A stretch of 64,000 bases of DNA from Quillaja saponaria. Lineage: Eukaryota > Streptophyta > Magnoliopsida > Fabales > Quillajaceae. The notes below the pieces were generated by a model that saw nothing but the letters and a program-made list of their open reading frames with translations, was not told the origin of the DNA and searched no databases. The number at the start of each line of letters is the position of its first letter. Position 1 is the first letter of the stretch. This document shows positions 47,990 through 60,045 of this stretch, piece by piece. The DNA is taken from assembly GCA_029379385.1 (NCBI GenBank), contig CM055613.1:18494001-18558000 (forward strand), given 5' to 3'. The translations under genes were made by a program, and so were the position numbers.

Positions 47990-49870
47990 TTCTAAGTTTG
48001 TGAGGTAAAATGGCCAAAGTGAGAAAAGCATGATTGCTTATCATATCTAGAAGATGCATCATAGCTATAATTAAAAGATAATGAATCATAATTGAAATTA
48101 AATGCATCATATCTAGATGGTTGGGACCCATACTCATAACTAGAGCTAAAAGTGGAAGAATCATCTCTATGCATATTAATCTCACTAAAATGAAATGAAA
48201 AAAAGTCTAAAGTCAAACTTTTAGCATCCATAAAACTATCTTTCACTTGAATTTCATAATTATTTTTTCTCCATCAACCATAAAACTTTTCATATTCACG
48301 CAAAGGTCAATAACAATGATCAGTATTTTAATTGCAATAATTAAATCATTGTTTCTTGGTAAAAAACACTTCATCTGAACTTGCACCTTTATTGTATTCT
48401 CCCATATCTCTTCGAACTCTTCCATCTCCTCCATCATCCTTATCATTATCTTTATCACAGTCATTATCACTATCACTTTTGTCGTTGTCTTTTTCTTCTT
48501 CAGTATCAATAAATATAGGCTGTGTAAGATGTTGAGATCCTCTCATAAAGTTTTCAAACTCTTCATCATCGTCTACTTCGGTTCTCCTTGTATACATTCT
48601 CATATCTTGTGCTTGAGATTGATTTTGTGTGTCTGACCAATGATTAGCAAAAATTGGCTAAATATGCATTTGGCCTAGTTAGTTAGCCATTGTCGTGTAG
48701 GTCATCCAATAATGCATCACCACGATCATCGAACCATTTAGAAAGACCCTCATTTTCTTCAAATACAGTGGTAAATCTATTGCTTTGAAGTCAATATTTT
48801 CCCAATTTTGCACTTTCATAATGTGCTTCAATTTCAACCTCATGTTATATTGTGTATAAACGAGCTTTTTCTAGTTTTTTGTAGTTAAGCCTAGTTACAT
48901 ATTTTTGTATGAATGAGGAGTAAATGTACTATAGTTTGTTTTCACACCCACTAGATGAAGTTGTCTATGACAATATTTTTAATGCAATCTTTCTAAAATT
49001 TAGAGTATATGTTCCACACAAAAGCCACCATTCAATTGTGAAAATTATATTACTTATACCATTAACTAAAAAGTGTACTAATGCAATAAATTTATCAAAT
49101 AAAATCAATTTATACCTAGATCTATATATATTTTCTCTTCCTTTAATAGCTACTTGACTTGAAAACTCATGATGGCTTCCTAATTTTTTTTAACCTATTG
49201 TCAAATATATTGTTAATTCTCAATTAGCAACAAATATATAGATATAATCACATATCATGGAACATTCCTTAAATTATCTTTGCTAGTTCATGAGAAGCTA
49301 TTGTACTGCTTGGTTTAATTTTATTCACCATATCCTTAAGTGCATCTATCAACTTTTGTTGATCCCTAATGTTTTCACTATATTGGTATGCCGAAATTCA
49401 ATTAATATGCTATTTTGTTTTAAAAAATTAAAATATGTCATAAGTTAGTAAGCTATTTAGAATATTAAACCATAGACAAAATCATACATAATTAGAATAT
49501 ATGTTAATTACTTACCTGCCACATGAATACGAGATATTATCTGCTTTTGACAAAGATTATCAATGAAGTCAATGTACTTTTTAAAGAATTTGGGTCTATT
49601 TCATGTGTTTGTGCCTTTAATTTGATCATTGATGCATATACATATGGCATAGTTGCTAATTTCTCTCTATCAACCATTCTCAGCACTTTTGCAAACAGAG
49701 CATATATGTCAACAATTGTTTTAGTTATTTCCCATAACTTAGAATCAATAAGAGTTATGCGAACTTTCTTCCTAATTAGATCCTTACTAGATGCATGCAT
49801 TTCCTATTCATATGAAGTCATCATTCTTTGTGAGTTATTCTTATGTTGTAGAAGACTTTCAAGAGTAATA
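47990..49870 (-). pseudogene. hAT superfamily transposase pseudogene (C-terminal half)
   Basis: On the - strand, 49800-49537 reads VDIYALFAKVLRMVDREKLA, then TMPYVYASMIKLK, a conserved middle segment of plant hAT transposases. At 49035-48800 comes the dimerisation domain: WWLLCGTYTLNFRKIALKIL, a stop where a Q codon would be, then TTSSSGCE, then YKKLEKARLYTI. About 48770-48700 reads KWFDDRGDALLDDL, and 48603-48346 is an acidic tail with RTEVDDDEEFENFMRG. In active members the dimerisation motif is SSSGCERNWS; here a premature stop follows it. The N-terminal zinc finger and catalytic first half are absent, cut near 49870 where the gypsy antisense ORF begins. No TIRs were located. Confidence 0.85.
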
Positions 49871-49913
49871 TAATTTGTGGCAAATCTAGTTTGAGCTGGC
49901 TAAATTAATTTGC

Positions 49914-51685
49914 ATGTGCAAGGTTGCCTCATCAAATGAAGAATATCTCCCTTTGTGGTGTGAAGATCAATTTATCGTGAAGCATTACAATCCTCATAGA
50001 TTTACTCGACAAATTAGATTTAATCAAACAATTTTGGAAGATCTAGTGAACAAGTTTTGGGAAGGTTCAGCAAGTCAACTTTATCAATTCTACAAATCAT
50101 ACTTGGCTTAAATACTAACTCTATTATGATCATTCCATGCCATAAAAAAATGTAGGGACCTTTGTCTGCAAGCTATTCCCTGCCTAGTGATCTAGACTTC
50201 AGGGAAATCATATTATGGAATGAACTACTACATTACCTGAACTTGCTATTTCAAGTTCCTTACCATGTTATAGTAAGTAAGGGTAAGATTATAATGTAAT
50301 TAGGTTGGTTGATAAAAAGGATAAAGAAACATAACCTAAAGTACAATCACTTGTGATAAAAAATATATATATATAAAGATAAGGACTTGACTCTGCAAAT
50401 GTTGTTAGCATTGAAAACAACCTTATTTGGCAAAAGAAAGCCTCACATGTTGAACTAAGAAATCCTATGCCTCATCAGGATATGTATGAAGAGGATAAGT
50501 GATAGAAAGAGTGGGGATTGACATTGGAAGCGATAGGAGAAACGCCTTAAAACTTTTAGATAGGAGAAACTCGCTTACCCCTCTATCTTATTCAAGTAAA
50601 GTTGTCATCTTTTCTCTATCGTCCTTTATTTTATTTTTATTAGACGTAGATATGACAATATTATCGTTTTGCTTGTTTTGTTTTTGTAAACTGAGGCATA
50701 TGATCTTGCATTTTTTATGAAGTTCATGCTTCTCCTAAAGACTCTCCAGCTTAAAGTAAGGATTCAATTTGTAGTCTTAGAGCTTTTGGTGTAATCATGA
50801 AAGCATTTGAAAATCCTCAAAGTATAGAAACTCTGAATGATATTTCAAAATCAGCTAATAGAGCTATACCATTACCTACATTTTGCCCCCTTCAATTGAA
50901 CAACTAGTTAAAGCTAGTAAATTGGAAGAATATGGTCTTAGTGATGAAATTCTTTTTATTGGTGCATATCATCTTTGAAGAAATATTCCTACTACGGTTA
51001 ATCCCAAAAATGTCAAAGTATATGCATTTTATGTAGAAGCCAAAGAAGAGGAAGCATATAGGCAGGCTACACAACTTATGGGAGAGATATTCTAGCCTGG
51101 ATAGCAAGGACTAAGTTCGATAATCTTTCTTGTGTGAAGGAAAATTTACAAAAATGTTTGACAGTATTGTGAAAATTGAAATTGACCCGTTAGGCTTAAA
51201 GAAACATGTTGCTACCTATATGGAGCATGTCACAAGTTTCTTATATGTCCAATTAAAATTTTCTTCCAAAATGACTTTGGGCATATGACCAATGTTTGAA
51301 GAACGCTAATCTTCAAATGTCTGAAATTAAATGCATGAAGAAGTCTGAAGCTGAAAAGGGAGTTGCATTATAGGGTAACCTATGTAATCTTTGCTCTAGG
51401 CAGAAGATGTTGATAACTAAGATTGCCGAGATTGATAGTAGCATCCTAAAAGTTGAGTTTCCATCAATGTTAATAATACAACAATATCCAAATATGAAAA
51501 AAAAAATTCTCTATTTTAGGAAGGAGAATTGGAGAATATTAAGGCGGCTGATCGTTTGACATAAAATGGTGTGAAGGCTTTAGAATCATTCCAACATATT
51601 TTAAAGCAAGAACGTGAGGAGCTGCGGGACCTAAAGCGGATGTCAATAAGACAACAATCACATTTAATAAAACTACCAACTTAAA
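49914..51685 (+). pseudogene. Decayed antisense ORF of the Tat-type element (plant mobile domain-like start)
   Basis: This lies downstream of the pol end (51984) of a - strand gypsy element but codes on the + strand. 49914-50111 reads EYLPLWCEDQFIVKHYNPHR, then FTRQIRFNQTI, close to the 'Y.PHRVA.QFG.DQ' stretch of plant mobile domain proteins. From 50755 an open frame resumes: CSLRAFGVIMKAFENPQS, then (shifted) IEQLVKASKLEEYGLSDEI, then KVYAFYVEAKEEEAYRQATQ. After further shifts come coiled-coil-like segments to about 51685. Antisense ORFs between pol and the 3' LTR are known in Tat-lineage elements (Grande gene23, Retand). Many stops make it non-functional. The 50112-50750 part is not readable. 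Confidence 0.55.
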
Positions 51686-51983
51686 TTTTGATAGTTCATT
51701 AGCTTTTGTATCCTACTTTGAGATTGCTTCAACTACTGAAATCATTTTATTGTCCTTGATTGAACTTAGTGAACAACTAAACTGCTTATGTCCCCAAGAT
51801 AGGATCAAGTCAATGTACTTTGATGTAACAAAAGTTTTTTTTATTTAAGGCACACACTGTTTATACTCGTGCAGGCCAAGAGTATTACAAGATGACATTT
51901 TCTTTTGATTAGACCATTCATAGTTTATACTCGTGCAAGGAGTATCATGGAGCTTAGGCTCATACGACTAGGAGCACAAACTC

Positions 51984-54521
51984 CTATAAGTTATAATCTT
52001 TTAAGAATTTTCCATTGATTGATCTTACTCGTAAACCATCATTGTAAAAAATTTGTACACACCATTGGTGTAGGCTTCTATCACAACATAAGGTCCAACC
52101 AATTTTGACAAGAATTAGATTCTAGTTTTGTGAGTCATGATAATAGGTCTTCTTAAAGCAAGTACCAAATCGCAGAATTGATATAATGCAGACGAACTTT
52201 TTTATAGATGCCATGGTCTATCTAGTTTGGTAACTTTCAAGATGTTGTTAAGCCTCAAGTCTCTTTTCATTTAGAGCCTTTAATTCTTGCAGTCATAATA
52301 TTTCATTTTTTTTCCTTAGTCAAACTTTCTTGAACTACAATCCCTAAGGATGGTAGTTGGAGTTCAAATGGGAGAACAACTTCGACATCATAGATAATAG
52401 AATATAGGGTAGCTTATGTTGGTGCCTGATATGTAGTATGTCCAAAATGCTTCACCAATCCGCTCATGGTAGTCTTTCTTTTTTCTCACTAAATTTTTTT
52501 GAGCAATTTACAAAGGGTTTTGTTAAATATTTCTAGCATTCCAATAGCTTGGGCATAGTACATTAAGGATTTGTATTGCTTGAACTTGAATTTCTCAAAG
52601 AGCTTGTTTACGAGTTGACTGTCAAATTGTTTCCCATTATTAGTAGTGATGTACCACGAAACACCATATCAAAAAAAATTATGTGTCAGAATGAAGTCTA
52701 CCACATGCTCCTTTTTCACTTATTTCAACAGTATAACTTCAGCCTAATTTGAGAAATAATTGATTGCTACAAGGATGTATGACAAGAAATAATGATTTTT
52801 TTGTTAAAGGGCCTATTATATCAAGTTCGTATCCATCAAATAGCCAAGAGGCATTTGTAAGATGTAATGTTTTTAGCAAATGATAAATAAAGTTGGCATG
52901 GAATTGGCATGCATCACATTTCTTAATGTAATTAATTAAATATTTCACCATCAATGGCCAGTAGTAGCCCATAGCATTCACTCTGTCATGTTATTTTGGT
53001 CCAAATTGGTGGGCCTCATACATGCCATATTGCGCTTCTTCCATCGTCTTATGTGCTTCTTTTTCCCAAAAGCAAAGGAGCCATAATCCATCAAATGAGC
53101 AACAATATAATGTGTCCTAAAGTAGATGAACCATGGGACTTTTCTTTGAATTTCAGCTCTATATTGTTGATCTTTCAGAAGCTTCCTATATAAGATTTTA
53201 TAAATTATAGGGTGTCGTCAATCTTCTTTTTTGATGATACACACAGATATCATATTGACTTCTCCCAACTCTTCAATTGTTTTTAGTGTCTCCTATCTTT
53301 GGTACAATGTCATAAAAATTACTTATTATCTAGAAAATGTCATGTGGTGGCCAGATTTGCCAATGCGCCAACTTGCCTATTTTCCTTTCTTACAGTATAT
53401 TGCAGACTTATACTATCAAACATTTCAATAAGTCTATTTGCATATTAGTAATATGGGATTAGGTCTTCCTTTTTTCACCTTGTATTGATCTAGAAGCTAA
53501 CTAATTATTAGTTGCAAATCTCCATACACCTCGAGTTATTCTATTTCGATCTCTAACTTTATTTCTAGACTAGCAAGCAAGGCTTAGTATTATGCGACAT
53601 TATTTGAACAAAGTTCACTAAGCACAAAAGAGTATGACAATATATGGATTTCTGGCGTAATGAATAGAATTCCAGCTCCTGCTCCTTCTTAACGATTTGC
53701 ATCATCGGAAAAGATTTTTCAAGGTGGTAGTTCTTCCATGCAAAATAATTCCTTATCTGAAGAGTCATCTAAAAGTTCCCAGTCCAAAAAGATCGAATGA
53801 TTTTCCAGAAAATTTGCCAACTTATTTTGTCAATCTTCTAGAAGTACTGGTCTAGACAAAATATACTTCACTGGATCAACTTTCACTACTAGTCGGATAG
53901 TATAAGCTTGGATGTAATGTTTTAATTTGTAAATGACAAAATAAAAAGTATGAGACACATCTTTTTAATAGGTGAATAGTTTAATTTGGCATTGATAAGT
54001 GTTCTACTAAGATAGTAAAGGGATTTCTCATTCCCATTTTCATTTTCCTAAGCAAACAATGCACCCTCGAGATTTTTCTTGCGTATAAATACAGTACCAA
54101 TGGTTTTCCAGGTATAGAGCTCCTAAAATTGATGGCAAAAGTAAGCATATCTTAAGACTTATTAAAGGCATTTTTGCATTCTTCATCCCATTAAAAAATT
54201 TTGTTTCTTCATCAACCTACTAAAAGGTTGGCATTGACCAACTAGGTTTGAGATGAAACGTCGTATGTATGCCAAACGCCCTTGTAAACTTCTTAACTAA
54301 TTTAGATTTTTAGGTGGTAGCATTTTCTAAATGGAATTAATTTTAGATTGATCTATTTTAACACCTCGATAGAGTATAACTAATCCAAGAAATTTTCCAA
54401 ATGCCACGCTAAATGCACACTTCAGAGGATTGGTTCTTAGTTGATATTTTCATAACCGATTAAATACCATTTGAAGATCTTCTAAATGAACTTTTCTAAG
54501 TTTGGTTTTAACGACCAAATC
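51984..54521 (-). pseudogene. Tat-type Ty3/gypsy pol, 3' half (element B: RT thumb, RNase H, integrase)
   Basis: The pol stop codon is at 51984-51986 after RSINGKFLKDYNL, the usual end of this lineage's integrase. Going up on the - strand come KWVGP/VGPYVVIEAYTNGVYKF (about 52090), and ALNEKRLEAQQ-like sequence (about 52270). The integrase zinc region and core start are at 52981-52739 (YIKKCDACQFHA, then DGYELDIIGPLT). RNase H is at about 53500-53600, where NNVA-stop-Y remains of the NNxAEYEA motif, and the RT thumb is at about 54150-54480 (CAFSVAFGKFLGLVILYRGV). The left break at 54521/54522 is a copia insertion exactly in the catalytic box; the frame continues after 60050. Stops and shifts are frequent. 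Confidence 0.88.
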
Positions 54522-57500
54522 TGTTAGTATTGGTATCCAAGAGTTAATCAATGGTTGGTTGACACTTTATTTGTATTTAATGTATGCAATAATATTTATT
54601 ATACTTTCTTTATAATTGTGTTTAAATGATATTTAGTGCAACTATATATGAAGCCCTTAATATTGTGTATGCATAATTATGATGTTGATCATATGTGTGA
54701 GATATTACATTCATAAAATATTATTCTAAAAGTATTTCTAGTCAATAAATCATCAAGAATAGGGATATTGATGATTCTTCGAGACTAGCATATGTTGTGT
54801 CATTCTCTTATAAAACTAGTAGTAATCTTATAAACTACAAGAATGATGATACTAAGATAAACAAATAGGTGTTTGTTAATTAAAAAAGTACACTGAATAA
54901 ACCCAACATGAGAAACCATGTGGAGTCCTTCCTGTTATAACTCTTATAAGACGATATCGTAAAGTCGAGTTTTAGACATAATGTGTAAATTTTAATTATA
55001 AAATAAATAATAATATAATTAAACATGTTATAACCCGATAGTAAAGCATAAAATTTGAACAATTTAGTGTAACTTTTGGTCATAAAGAAAATAAATGCAA
55101 GTATTTGAAGTAAATAAACATTACTTGGTTAACTTTGATATTGATTTTATCTTAGGTAATTTTATTGATAAGTGAAATAAATGTATACATAACATAAATT
55201 AGAAAATATTTATATTATACATATATGTATATATTTTATATAATTAGGATGAATTACACACAACAAACTAAAACTAAAACTTTGACCTTACTTTATATTT
55301 TGTCCTTATCTTCCTTTCTTTCATTTTCTTGCATTGACTTTACCATTTTCCTTTCCCTTGTCTCCCCTTTTCTGCTTCCTTCTTGAGTCATCGTGTACTT
55401 GTTCTTTGCTTGAAGGAAATTCTATCTTTTTCTTGGTCGTAGCCAAAAAGGAAATATCAGAGCCTTCCTTCTCTTTTCTTCCCTTTCCTTCCTCCTTGAC
55501 ATGTGTGGCTTCTTTCCTTTTTTCCATGAGTGCTTCTTTCTCCATAACTGTGTGAATGTCTTGATTCATGGCAGTAACCTAATAGTGTGTGTGGTGGTGA
55601 GTTGAGATTTCAGCTGAGCTGTTTTCTTATTCTTGTTAGTCACACATCATGCTATTAGCCTTAAATTCTTCTGTTGGTAGTAAGTAATGCTCCTATGGCC
55701 ATGAAATAACCCTTTGCCGTGAGGATAATGGCTGCTATTTTTGGGCCTTGTTGTAGCCAAACCATGCCGCAGGTGTGCTATTTCTTTTGGCCGTGAAAGT
55801 GGTGGCAACTATGAATATCAAAGGCAACAACAGCTTGGTCGGTTACTTATGAGTATTTCCAACGTCCTTGCTCTTAAAATTCTCTTGTTTAGCTACTTTA
55901 ATTTGAAGGTTTCCTTGTAATTTAATAATTGGGTTTAGAGATTAAATGAATTGTGAATAAAAAGGATTATGAACAAATGGTCAAAGTCGGAATTAAATGG
56001 TTAATAGAAAGAGGAAGTTTTGGATTAGATTGTGTGGATGTTGGATTTATGTATACATAAAGCTTTTGGGTTTATTTTGATTAGTTGAATTAAATTCTAA
56101 GTTAAAGTTAGGAATTGAGTAAATTACCATTAATTGTATTTTGTTTAAGGATTAGTGTTAGAATTTGAATTAGGTGTGAACAAAAGTTTAAGAATGAAAG
56201 CTTGAAAATGGTTGAAAGGAAGGATTTAGAATGAGTTAGTGTAGAGTTCCATAAGTTAAGTTTTTAATTAAGTAAAGTAATTTTAAGGTTAATGTTTAGG
56301 GGATGTGAAATGTTGGAAGTAAGGAATTTGTATGAATTTTCTTGGCGTATACATATATAAATATACACATACATGAATTGAAATTAATTATTTTCTTAAG
56401 ATGTTTGATAAAATGTCTAAAAGAAACTAATTGTAAAGTAATAAGGAAAACTTGGTATTTTCAAATCTTGTGGTTAGGGATTATTGGAATTTGAATACAA
56501 GTTCATGAATAGGAGTGAAAAATGGTTGGTTAATGTTGTGATTTAAGGATTTAATGAAAGTGCGTAGTGAGTATGAACAGTGGGTAAAGTGTTGGAAATG
56601 AGAGTTAAGTGATTATTGAAGGGAAGCAGGGCCAAATTTTGTAAGCTATATTTATCGGGTATTTCGAGTGTTTTATGAATTGAATTAGCTTAGGAGTTCA
56701 GATAGAAAGTGTAGCTTATGGTCATGGGATGATATCTGGAAAGTTTCATAACTTGATTCGAAGTAAATTTATCATTAGAGTTGTTGGACTGCAACTTGGT
56801 TTGTGCAGGATTTTAGGTGAGCTTTTAGTCAATCCGAAGGACTTTGACGGGAGTTTTAGTTTTAATTATCTTAGGACCTCTAAATAAGAATTTTTCCTAA
56901 CATATTAAGAGACAATTCTGTAGATTTTTAGGTTTTAATTTCATGTTATGTGTATTTTTGAGGTATTGGAAGTCATTGTTGTGATTTTTAGGTCTTGATT
57001 GTACCTGTTTTAATGTAACTAGTTTTGGTGGGTCTTAAAGAATGAATTAGGAGTAGGATGCTGAAGATTAATTATCCTTTACACCTTAATAAACGAGACT
57101 GAAAAGTTTCATAAGTTAATTCCCAGGTATGAGAATTCTATAAGCATTGAAATCTGGTTCTAGCAATCAAAAATTGTGTATGCTCTGTTTATGTTCATGT
57201 GCTGATTTGAGTGGGTTCAAAACTGATTTTAGGAAAAGTTTCTTAATAAGAAATATAGATAACTTCATGGAAATAATATTTGAACTTGGTTTTGTCGAAA
57301 TTGGTTAAATATACAAGTTAAAATCAAATATATCTCCAAGGTGGTTATAAAAATGTCTATGAGGGGTTAACTTTAAATATGTGCATGAAACTTAGTATCT
57401 ATAGAATTTTGTAATTAAAAGATTATAACCTATAAAATTGAAAAACTAAGCAATACTTAAAAATTTTAATTGCAGCCTTGGAAAGTATTGTTTAGACAAC

Positions 57501-60045
57501 GACATGCGTGAATGAAAAGGAAATGACGAACAAGATCGGTAAACAGTGAGTGGATTACATGCTCTTTGGTTACTAGATAAATATGTGCAATGGGTTATTT
57601 GTAATTGAGTTAAGTTGTTGATATTTAATGATATATTGGAATATGTAGTGTTTAATTTGAGTTATTTGAATTATGTTCGATATGTGAAATTGTTTATGAT
57701 TGATAAGGGCCAATAAAATTGATTTTATTTCCAAAATGAATTTCCTCCGAAATGGTTTTTACTTCCGAAATAGAATCTGGGTGCACCTAGGATATTTTAA
57801 GATACTCTGGTTTGATAAGTAATTTGAAATGATTGAGTGGTCAGCCCGATGGGATTGTTGTGTATGAAGGATATATTTGTTATGCAGGTACAAAAACTAC
57901 CTTGTGAGGGGAGATATATGTTATGCGGGGTTAAGTTACTCTATTCTCCCTTTGAGTGTTTTGATTTGATTGTATAGTGTATTACTTGAACTGTGTTTGT
58001 TAAGTTTTATGTTTTTTTTATATTTGCGTATGTGTAACCTTTAGTTATTTTGAAACTCATCTTATGTTGATATTAGCTTACCTATGTATTATATCTATAT
58101 GTTGAGTGAATACTAGTACCCTTTGCATACGTTTTTTGACTCACTAAGTTCATGGGACTCACTACTCTCTTGTTGATATTTTTTTTTTCTAGTAACAGGA
58201 TTTCTGTGAACATCAACGACCAATACTAGGGCTTGCCTAGTACTTGGCGGCAAGGTATAAACTTAAGATAGCTTACTTGAAGTCAATGATGAAAGTTTTG
58301 CAGTCACATTAAGACTTTGGGTGTCTAGTCATTTGTTGTTGTGTTATAAAGCGAAGCGGAGCTCCTTGTGTATTTTGATGTTGTGTAAACTGATTGAATG
58401 TAACCAGAGATTATATGTTTATATTTTGGACATGTTCCAAGTTATAGGGAACCTCTGCCAAATTTTTTAGTAAATTATATGTATTTCAATGAATAAACAT
58501 TTATGGTTAACTTGTGTTTTTTTTAAACTTTACTTCTATGCTTTGGTTTGGTCAAGATTCATATTTGTTTCTTTGATTTGAAGTTAGGGTTATGGAAGCT
58601 TGGTTACCCATTCCTTTGGCTAGTCATACTTCCGTGTAGGGTATGACACTTACTCACATGTCAATGGAAGTTCTCAAAGTGTTGGTGGTGTATTGAAGCA
58701 CATGAAGGTAGATGAATGATAGACAAAGAATTCATCATCCTCAGTAAGAGGATGAATGTACCATGGCCTCTTAAAATAAGTATGTCTTGTTCTGGGAATC
58801 TTTGCAAAGTGAAAGAGATTAAGAAAGTGTTTTATTGAAGTTCTTTGAGGAAAAAACATAAACTTGGTTTCAAGTACTAATAGATTTAGATAAAGATAGG
58901 GTTGACACTAGAATCTATATTTTATGTCTAACTTGGGATATTATTGATGAAAGGATTGAATTACACGATAACCAAGCATTGAAAGGTTTGATCAATGATC
59001 TTAACTTTTTTTGTACTTAGGTGGTCATGATACATTGCTAGGTGTCAATCTTGATCTATGAATATAAGTTTGTTGGTTTAGTAAAATCAAAATTAAATTA
59101 AAATTAAAAGTGTTTTAATTTAATCGTACTTTTTAGAGAATATCCAATTACATTTATTACCACATACGAGAGAACCTAATGGGTTACACACTTTAATTGA
59201 CTTAGGTTAAGAATATAGAAGGATTAATGAAAGTTTTAGAATTAATAGTTAACTTCCAAGCACATAAGGGTAAAAAGTAATTTTCTACTTAGACATATAT
59301 GACAAGACTATTTTTCATGAAGGTTAAGAAAAGGTCTAGTGGGAATCCCAATTGAATTTGGAATCCGAATTGGATTTAGGTCACTAGAAGTCTAAAGGTC
59401 CATTAGTAATCATAATGGAATTATGGATTACTAAATAAGCTTTGGGTCTTAGGCTTTGGGCTTTAGGTTTAAATGAAATTCTAAACATGGAAGGATTATA
59501 ATCCTAAGTGGTATATGCCCCTATATATGTTGAAGTGAAGGAATTTCGGCTATAAGAGAGTGACAATCACAAAGACACCTTTTGTGAGAGTATTTAGCCA
59601 AGCAAGGATTAGAATCAAGAAAGAGTTCTTGTAAAATCCCTTCCCTTAGGCATGACCCCTATCTTTGAAGCAAAAGAGTTTTTACTTTAAGAACAATCCT
59701 CCATTGACGATTTAACCAGTAGAAGCTGGCACGTGTCCTAAGGATGAATCAATTCCTTTGATTCTTTACGAAAAGGTAAAAGAAGATTCTAACCAATCAA
59801 TTATGTGAACTATTTCATTAGAGCCTTATTCATTTAAATAGCTCACTAAATAATTGGCGATTAGGAGGAACTCTAACCATCGCTGCTAAACAATCAAACT
59901 AGCTGTCTAAATAAAGCTCAAGAGGTTAGTTTTAATATTTTTCTTTATATTATTTGATTAATTAAATACCTAAGTATTTTGTTTGGGAACTTTTTTAAAT
60001 ATTATGATGAGTGTGCATATGATGCATGACCCTTAATTCCCAACA
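54522..60045 (+). mobile_element. Ty1/copia solo LTR (about 1.8 kb), split by a nested insertion
   Basis: It starts TGTTAGTATTGG (54522) and ends TTCCCAACA (60045), with a perfect 5-bp target duplication AAATC (54517-54521, 60046-60050). It matches the copia LTRs at 1-1120 and 3622-5269 in opposite orientation. The LTR sequence occupies 54522-54932 and 58649-60045; between them sits a gypsy-type solo LTR. No copia internal sequence is present, so this copy recombined to a solo LTR. It is the only complete copy of this LTR in the window. Confidence 0.93.
54933..58648 (+). mobile_element. Gypsy-type solo LTR nested in the copia LTR
   Basis: It starts TGTTATAACTC and ends GGGTATGACA, with near-inverted ends. 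Target duplication is CTTCC (54928-54932) and CTTAC (58649-58653), one mismatch. The flanking copia LTR is continuous once the insert is removed (gagtc-tt-actcacatg, as at 738-760). It is colinear with the 2.9-kb copy at 24478-27404 over its whole length, which argues for one LTR and not an LTR pair. At 3.7 kb it is longer than that copy, partly through additional A/T-rich sequence near its start. Confidence 0.9.

Noticed and set aside
54933..58648. Complete retrotransposon with two LTRs
   Set aside because: End-to-end colinearity with the 2.9-kb copy and no gag-pol or PBS inside indicate a single LTR.
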